Assembly (NCBI RefSeq): GCF_050589685.1
Contig: NZ_JBNGOS010000005.1
Coordinates: 62,001-126,000, forward strand
From: Saccharicrinis sp050589685
Lineage (GTDB): Bacteria; Bacteroidota; Bacteroidia; Bacteroidales; Marinilabiliaceae
Direction of reading: 5' to 3'
DNA length: 64,000 bases
Shown here: positions 60,995 through 64,000 of the stretch, in pieces
How the letters are laid out: each line of letters opens with the position of its first letter
How positions within the stretch are numbered: position 1 is the stretch's first letter
Translations under genes and position numbers: made by a program
Notes under the pieces: generated by a model
Seen by the model: the letters and a program-made list of their open reading frames with translations, nothing else
The model's database searches: none
Told to the model about the DNA's origin: nothing

Positions 60995-61408
60995 GTCCCG
61001 TCACGCCTGATCTGACAGCCCCAATATTGTTCTTTTAACTTTTGACTACGTTAAAAAAACGTTTACAGAACGCTGCTAGGCGCAGATTATTTTTCATGAG
61101 CAAAAATCAAAATAGGTTCAACTCAACCGTCATTTCATACATGACGCTAGTAATGTGTTGATGAAGTTGAGTTTATGTAGGATAAAGATTCAGGCGGGTT
61201 TAACCCGGGTTGTCGTATTTGAGATACGTAATGAGCATTTAAAATACCATAAAACAAGACGTTGCTGAAACGAGGCATAACTTGTCCCGATTACTTTCGG
61301 GAGCATCGTTCTGGTGAGTTGAAGTGATGCAACGAAGTGTCTTGTTTTAAAGTAATTTCAATGTGTAATAGAATTTCTAATGCATATTGCGGGTTTAAAC
61401 AATAGGTG
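60995..61408. other. Intergenic region with the second palindromic repeat copy
   Basis: A 414-bp convergent gap between the TPR kinase and rnhA. Contains the copy-2 repeat (61306-61398). Other inverted words are seen: AACTCAAC (about 61112) with GTTGAGTT (about 61163), and TCCCGATTACTTTCGGGA (about 61285-61302). No ORF. No clear terminator for the kinase gene was found. Confidence 0.4.
61306..61398. repeat. Palindromic MITE-like element, copy 2 (inverted, partial)
   Basis: The reverse complement of 61306-61398 matches 33042-33134 over 93 bp with two substitutions. It ends with the same 20-mer terminal repeat (CCGCAATATGCATTAGAAAT on its minus strand), 10 bp before the end of rnhA. To its left the element continues with a diverged arm (about 61220-61305), so this copy is decayed on that side. 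Confidence 0.7.
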
Positions 61409-62044
61409 CTACTTACGTCCGAAATCGGCAGGTATCTCTCCCCAGTTTTTGGTGTCCCATTTTAAAATGGGTTGCGAGTAATTATGGCTTTTGAGCCAAT
61501 CTTCAGCTCTTCTTATCACTGCAAACAACTCTTGTGTTTTATCGTTCAAGGGAAGTTTGGATCGGCACTTTTTAGCTTTGATCCAGCTCATAGCTATTTT
61601 GGAATCCGTATATATCGGGATGTTTAACTGGTGTTTTTCCTGATAGGCCAAACCATGAACAATCGCCAAAAATTCGCCAATGTTATTGGTGCCCATCGGA
61701 AATTTCTGAACAAATACCTGTGTTCCCGAAACGGTATATACGCCTTGATACTCCATTATTCCGGGATTGCCGCTGCAAGCCGCATCCACCGAAAGGCTGT
61801 TGCTAATGATGTCGGGATTCTCGTCGATGGATGCAAACCGTTTCTCCGAATCAGCTTCTTTCTTATTGCCCCAGTGTTTTTCGGGAGCTTCTTCATAGGC
61901 TTCTTCGGCTTCCGCCAAAGTAGGGAAGCCTTTATAGCGAACGTTACTAACGCCCCTGATGTTTTTTTGGCATTCGACCCAGCTGGTATATATGCCCGGA
62001 CTGTGTCCGTTCCACACTACATAGTATTTGTTTTTTTTGGCCAT
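61409..62044 (-). CDS. rnhA: Ribonuclease H1 with N-terminal viroplasmin-type domain
   Basis: 211 residues. N-terminal caulimovirus-viroplasmin/RNase H1 hybrid-binding domain (Y-Y-V-V-W-N-G-H-S-P-G-I-Y, W-V-E-C-Q, 8-55), which grips RNA-DNA hybrids. The catalytic domain has the D-E-D-D carboxylates: S-V-D-A near 86-88, I-G-E-F near 122-125, Y-T-D-S-K near 145-148 and the last Asp near the C-terminal I-P-A-D-F. It removes RNA primers and R-loops. It is 3 bp downstream of marC on the same strand. Confidence 0.92.
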   Translation of the reverse strand: MAKKNKYYVVWNGHSPGIYTSWVECQKNIRGVSNVRYKGFPTLAEAEEAYEEAPEKHWGNKKEADSEKRFASIDENPDIISNSLSVDAACSGNPGIMEYQGVYTVSGTQVFVQKFPMGTNNIGEFLAIVHGLAYQEKHQLNIPIYTDSKIAMSWIKAKKCRSKLPLNDKTQELFAVIRRAEDWLKSHNYSQPILKWDTKNWGEIPADFGRK

Positions 62045-62047
62045 TGA

Positions 62048-62647
62048 TTAACCTTTTAAAGCCGGAAGGAATTGTGTTAGCAGATTTGCAAAATTTGAAA
62101 GGAACAATCGTATGGCCATAGCCAGGAGTATAATTCCAAAGAACTTTTGAAGAACATACACACCGCCCTCTCCTATTATCTTTTCAACCCTATCTGTTGA
62201 CCTAAGAACGAAAAATACAATAATAATGTTTAAAACCAACGCAATTATAATATTTATCGAATCAAATTCTGCCCTCAGTGAAAGTATAGTGGTAAAAGAA
62301 CCGGCACCTGCAATTAATGGAAAGGCGATGGGTACGATGCTTGCTCCAACTGGAGAATCGTGCTTGAAAATATGAATACCGAATATCATTTCAAAGGCTA
62401 TTACCAACAGCACAAAGGAGCCCGCAATTGCAAAAGAAGAAATATCTACACCAAAAAGTCCGAGTAACGGTTCTCCCATAAAGAAGAATGCCAACAAAAT
62501 GATTAAAGATATTGATGCAGCTTGAAACGCATTGATTTTATTTCCTTTCTTTTCTAAGTTGATAATTAAAGGGATGGAGCCCAAAATGTCGATTACGGCA
62601 AAAAGCACGATAAATGCCGAAACAATTTGTAAAAACTGGATATTCAT
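62048..62647 (-). CDS. MarC-family integral membrane protein
   Basis: 199 residues, six predicted transmembrane helices. Family pattern: F-A-V-I-D-I-L-G-S-I-P-L near 17-28, S-P-V-G-A-S-I-V-P-I-A-F-P-L-I-A-G-A-G near 97-115, then a repeat of the hydrophobic unit. MarC proteins were once linked to multiple antibiotic resistance, but their function is not established. Translationally close to rnhA (3 bp). Confidence 0.88.
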   Translation of the reverse strand: MNIQFLQIVSAFIVLFAVIDILGSIPLIINLEKKGNKINAFQAASISLIILLAFFFMGEPLLGLFGVDISSFAIAGSFVLLVIAFEMIFGIHIFKHDSPVGASIVPIAFPLIAGAGSFTTILSLRAEFDSINIIIALVLNIIIVFFVLRSTDRVEKIIGEGGVYVLQKFFGIILLAMAIRLFLSNFANLLTQFLPALKG

Positions 62648-62797
62648 AATGCGTACTTATTAAGGTTTAAATTAGAGGTAAAAATAAGTATTGTTATTCC
62701 GACCATGCATTTTTGTGTTGTTGCCGCATTTGGCCGTGTTGATTTTCAATTTAGACTATTGCATGGTACTTCATGTTTGATAGGTGTGAATGGTACA

Positions 62798-62827
62798 TAA
62801 AAAAGGGGATGCCTTCACATCCCCTTT
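62798..62827 (-). terminator. Intrinsic terminator of the S46 peptidase gene
   Basis: AAAGGGGATG and CATCCCCTTT form a 10-bp stem. On the minus strand, six T follow the stem. It lies 20 bp beyond the S46 stop codon. Confidence 0.82.
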
Positions 62828-62847
62828 AATATTTTTGTCGAGCGGGA

Positions 62848-64000
62848 TTATTTAACCAGTGTCATTTCATTTATTAAATGGGTTGCCCCGGCATACTTGT
62901 CTACAATAAAAAGAACATATCGAATGTCTACGTTGATACACTTTTGTAATTCTGTTTCAAAAGCAATATCTCCGCTCATAGCTTCCCAGTTGCCGTCAAA
63001 GGCCAAACCAAACAATTCGCCATTGGCGTTGATAACAGGGCTGCCCGAGTTTCCTCCTGTGATGTCGTTGTCCGTTGTAAAGCAAACTCGCATCGTTCCG
63101 TCGGTATGGGCATACTGGCCGTAGTCTTTGTTTTGGTACAATTCAATAAGCTTGTCCGGCACTTCAAATTCAAAGTTTCCTGGTTGATGTTTTTCCATCA
63201 CTCCCGCGAGTGTTGTATAATGTTTGTAAATAACTGCATCGCGTGGTTCGTAGTTGCCTACTTTTCCATAGCTCAATCGCATGGTGAAGTTTGCATCCGG
63301 ATAAAATACGTTGTCCGATTTCATTTCCATTAGGCCTTTTAAGAACAACCTGTTGTTTTCAGCCTCCAATGCATTTGCCGCCATAACTTTTTCGTAAAGA
63401 TTGCGGTAGGTATCAACAGTCGATTTCGCCGCTATAAATACCGGGTCTTTCCGAAGTTTTTTTAGGTTTGGTTCTTCCAAAAATGCCTCCAGGTTTTTCT
63501 GATCGGCAAATACCGATTTGGAAAAAACAAAATCGCCATACTTTTCAAAGTCGCCATTGAATTTTTTTACAACGACATCGTTAAAAAAACCCGGGTGGTA
63601 TTTTTTGCTGATTTCGTCATGGTATAATTCTAACAAGGCAGAAAAAACTTTATGGTCGGTAGATGCGCTATAATCCTTGAAAAAAGCATCTAAGTCAGCA
63701 GCAATGCCGTTGGCTGTTGCTATAGCTTTTTCCCGATCATCGTCTTCCAAATCTTTTTCCAGTTTAAGTGCTTTGGTGCCCAATGAAATAATTTCAGTTC
63801 CTCGGAGCATACACTCAACCAAATAACTTTGGGCTTTTAAATCATCTGACCTGCCGGTGTAGGCTTTTTCCAAATTACCCAATACATTACCATATGTCCT
63901 GGCTCTTTCAGGTGAAGAAGCGACCCACTCGGCAAAATCTTTTTCAATTTCCTGTTTCTGGGCTACAACATTCAACTTTTTAAGGCCGCGGTTCATACCG
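62848..64000 (-). CDS. S46 dipeptidyl-peptidase, DPP7 type (partial, N-terminus off right edge)
   Basis: The C-terminal 384 residues or so of an S46 serine peptidase are present; the stop codon is at 62848 and the gene runs off the window at 64000. The catalytic serine is in G-G-N-S-G-S-P-V. Eighteen residues after it stands Gly (A-F-D-G-N-W), the residue that marks DPP7 (Gly666 in P. gingivalis, hydrophobic P1 substrates); DPP11, for acidic P1, has Arg at this place. Periplasmic enzymes of this family split dipeptides from peptides for amino-acid use. The terminator follows. Very good call; full length would be about 700-720 residues. Confidence 0.93.
   Translation of the reverse strand, partial: GMNRGLKKLNVVAQKQEIEKDFAEWVASSPERARTYGNVLGNLEKAYTGRSDDLKAQSYLVECMLRGTEIISLGTKALKLEKDLEDDDREKAIATANGIAADLDAFFKDYSASTDHKVFSALLELYHDEISKKYHPGFFNDVVVKKFNGDFEKYGDFVFSKSVFADQKNLEAFLEEPNLKKLRKDPVFIAAKSTVDTYRNLYEKVMAANALEAENNRLFLKGLMEMKSDNVFYPDANFTMRLSYGKVGNYEPRDAVIYKHYTTLAGVMEKHQPGNFEFEVPDKLIELYQNKDYGQYAHTDGTMRVCFTTDNDITGGNSGSPVINANGELFGLAFDGNWEAMSGDIAFETELQKCINVDIRYVLFIVDKYAGATHLINEMTLVK

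Noticed and set aside
1..64000. CRISPR array, prophage, integron or insertion sequence
   Set aside because: No spaced direct repeats, integrase, transposase or phage structural genes were seen anywhere in the window.

Overview
The window reads as a piece of a Bacteroidota chromosome, most likely a marine or sediment member of the Marinilabiliales/Bacteroidales side. Four things point there. Promoters have the Bacteroidota form (TTG, about 19 bases, TAnnTTTG; best upstream of the L31 gene). Several genes belong to type IX secretion (PorP/SprF, a gliding-motility-type C-terminal domain, PorE-like TPR/propeller proteins). There is an alternative complex III operon of Bacteroidota type. Finally, the housekeeping order rsfS-ftsH-lutC-like-cdsA and the S46 dipeptidyl-peptidase are typical. 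The content is mostly core chromosome; I see no prophage, integrase, transposase or CRISPR array.

Layout. 1-10.7 kb: a partial YdcZ-type transporter, a metallophosphatase/glycosyltransferase pair, an ArsC-like reductase, prfB with its programmed +1 frameshift, a TPR protein with a decayed trypsin-like domain, tRNA-His, an AlkD-like repair protein, a class V aminotransferase, a GNAT-like protein and ribosomal protein L31 type B. 10.9-16.1 kb: Lon, an ADP-ribosylglycohydrolase-like protein with altered metal ligands, and an AI-2E family transporter. 16.2-24.2 kb: a six-gene alternative complex III operon (actA-B-C-D-F-E) that would move electrons from quinol to a cytochrome c; no terminal oxidase follows it. 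24.4-32.9 kb: a SPOR-like membrane protein, Nudix, pyrE, SRPBCC, birA, and the rsfS-ftsH-lutC-like-cdsA cluster.

33.0-42.0 kb: a tight five-gene operon on the minus strand encoding a type-B T9SS cargo, its PorP/SprF partner, a PD40/PKD surface protein, an unknown secreted protein, and a propeller-sensor PP2C phosphatase. 42.3-49.8 kb: a TlpA-like protein lacking one redox cysteine, coaD, a methyltransferase-glycosyltransferase fusion, a membrane glycosyltransferase and an SLC12-like transporter. 50.0-51.4 kb: a uracil permease preceded by an orphan promoter-terminator unit. 51.5-56.4 kb: two tandem PorE-like paralogues that share propeller cores but carry different peptidoglycan-binding tails. 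56.6-58.9 kb: a two-component system whose sensor has a cysteine-rich periplasmic domain, divergent from a tiny exported cysteine-rich protein. 59.1-64 kb: a TPR/LytS-type kinase, RNase H1, MarC, and a partial S46 peptidase of DPP7 type.

The most interesting items are the cysteine-rich sensor/peptide module, the tandem PorE-like pair with swapped anchors, the cargo/SprF/phosphatase operon, the MITE-like palindromic element present twice, the orphan leader before the uracil permease, and the back-to-back Nudix/pyrE starts with a possible leaderless pyrE message. All calls rest on reading the sequence; no database search was run.
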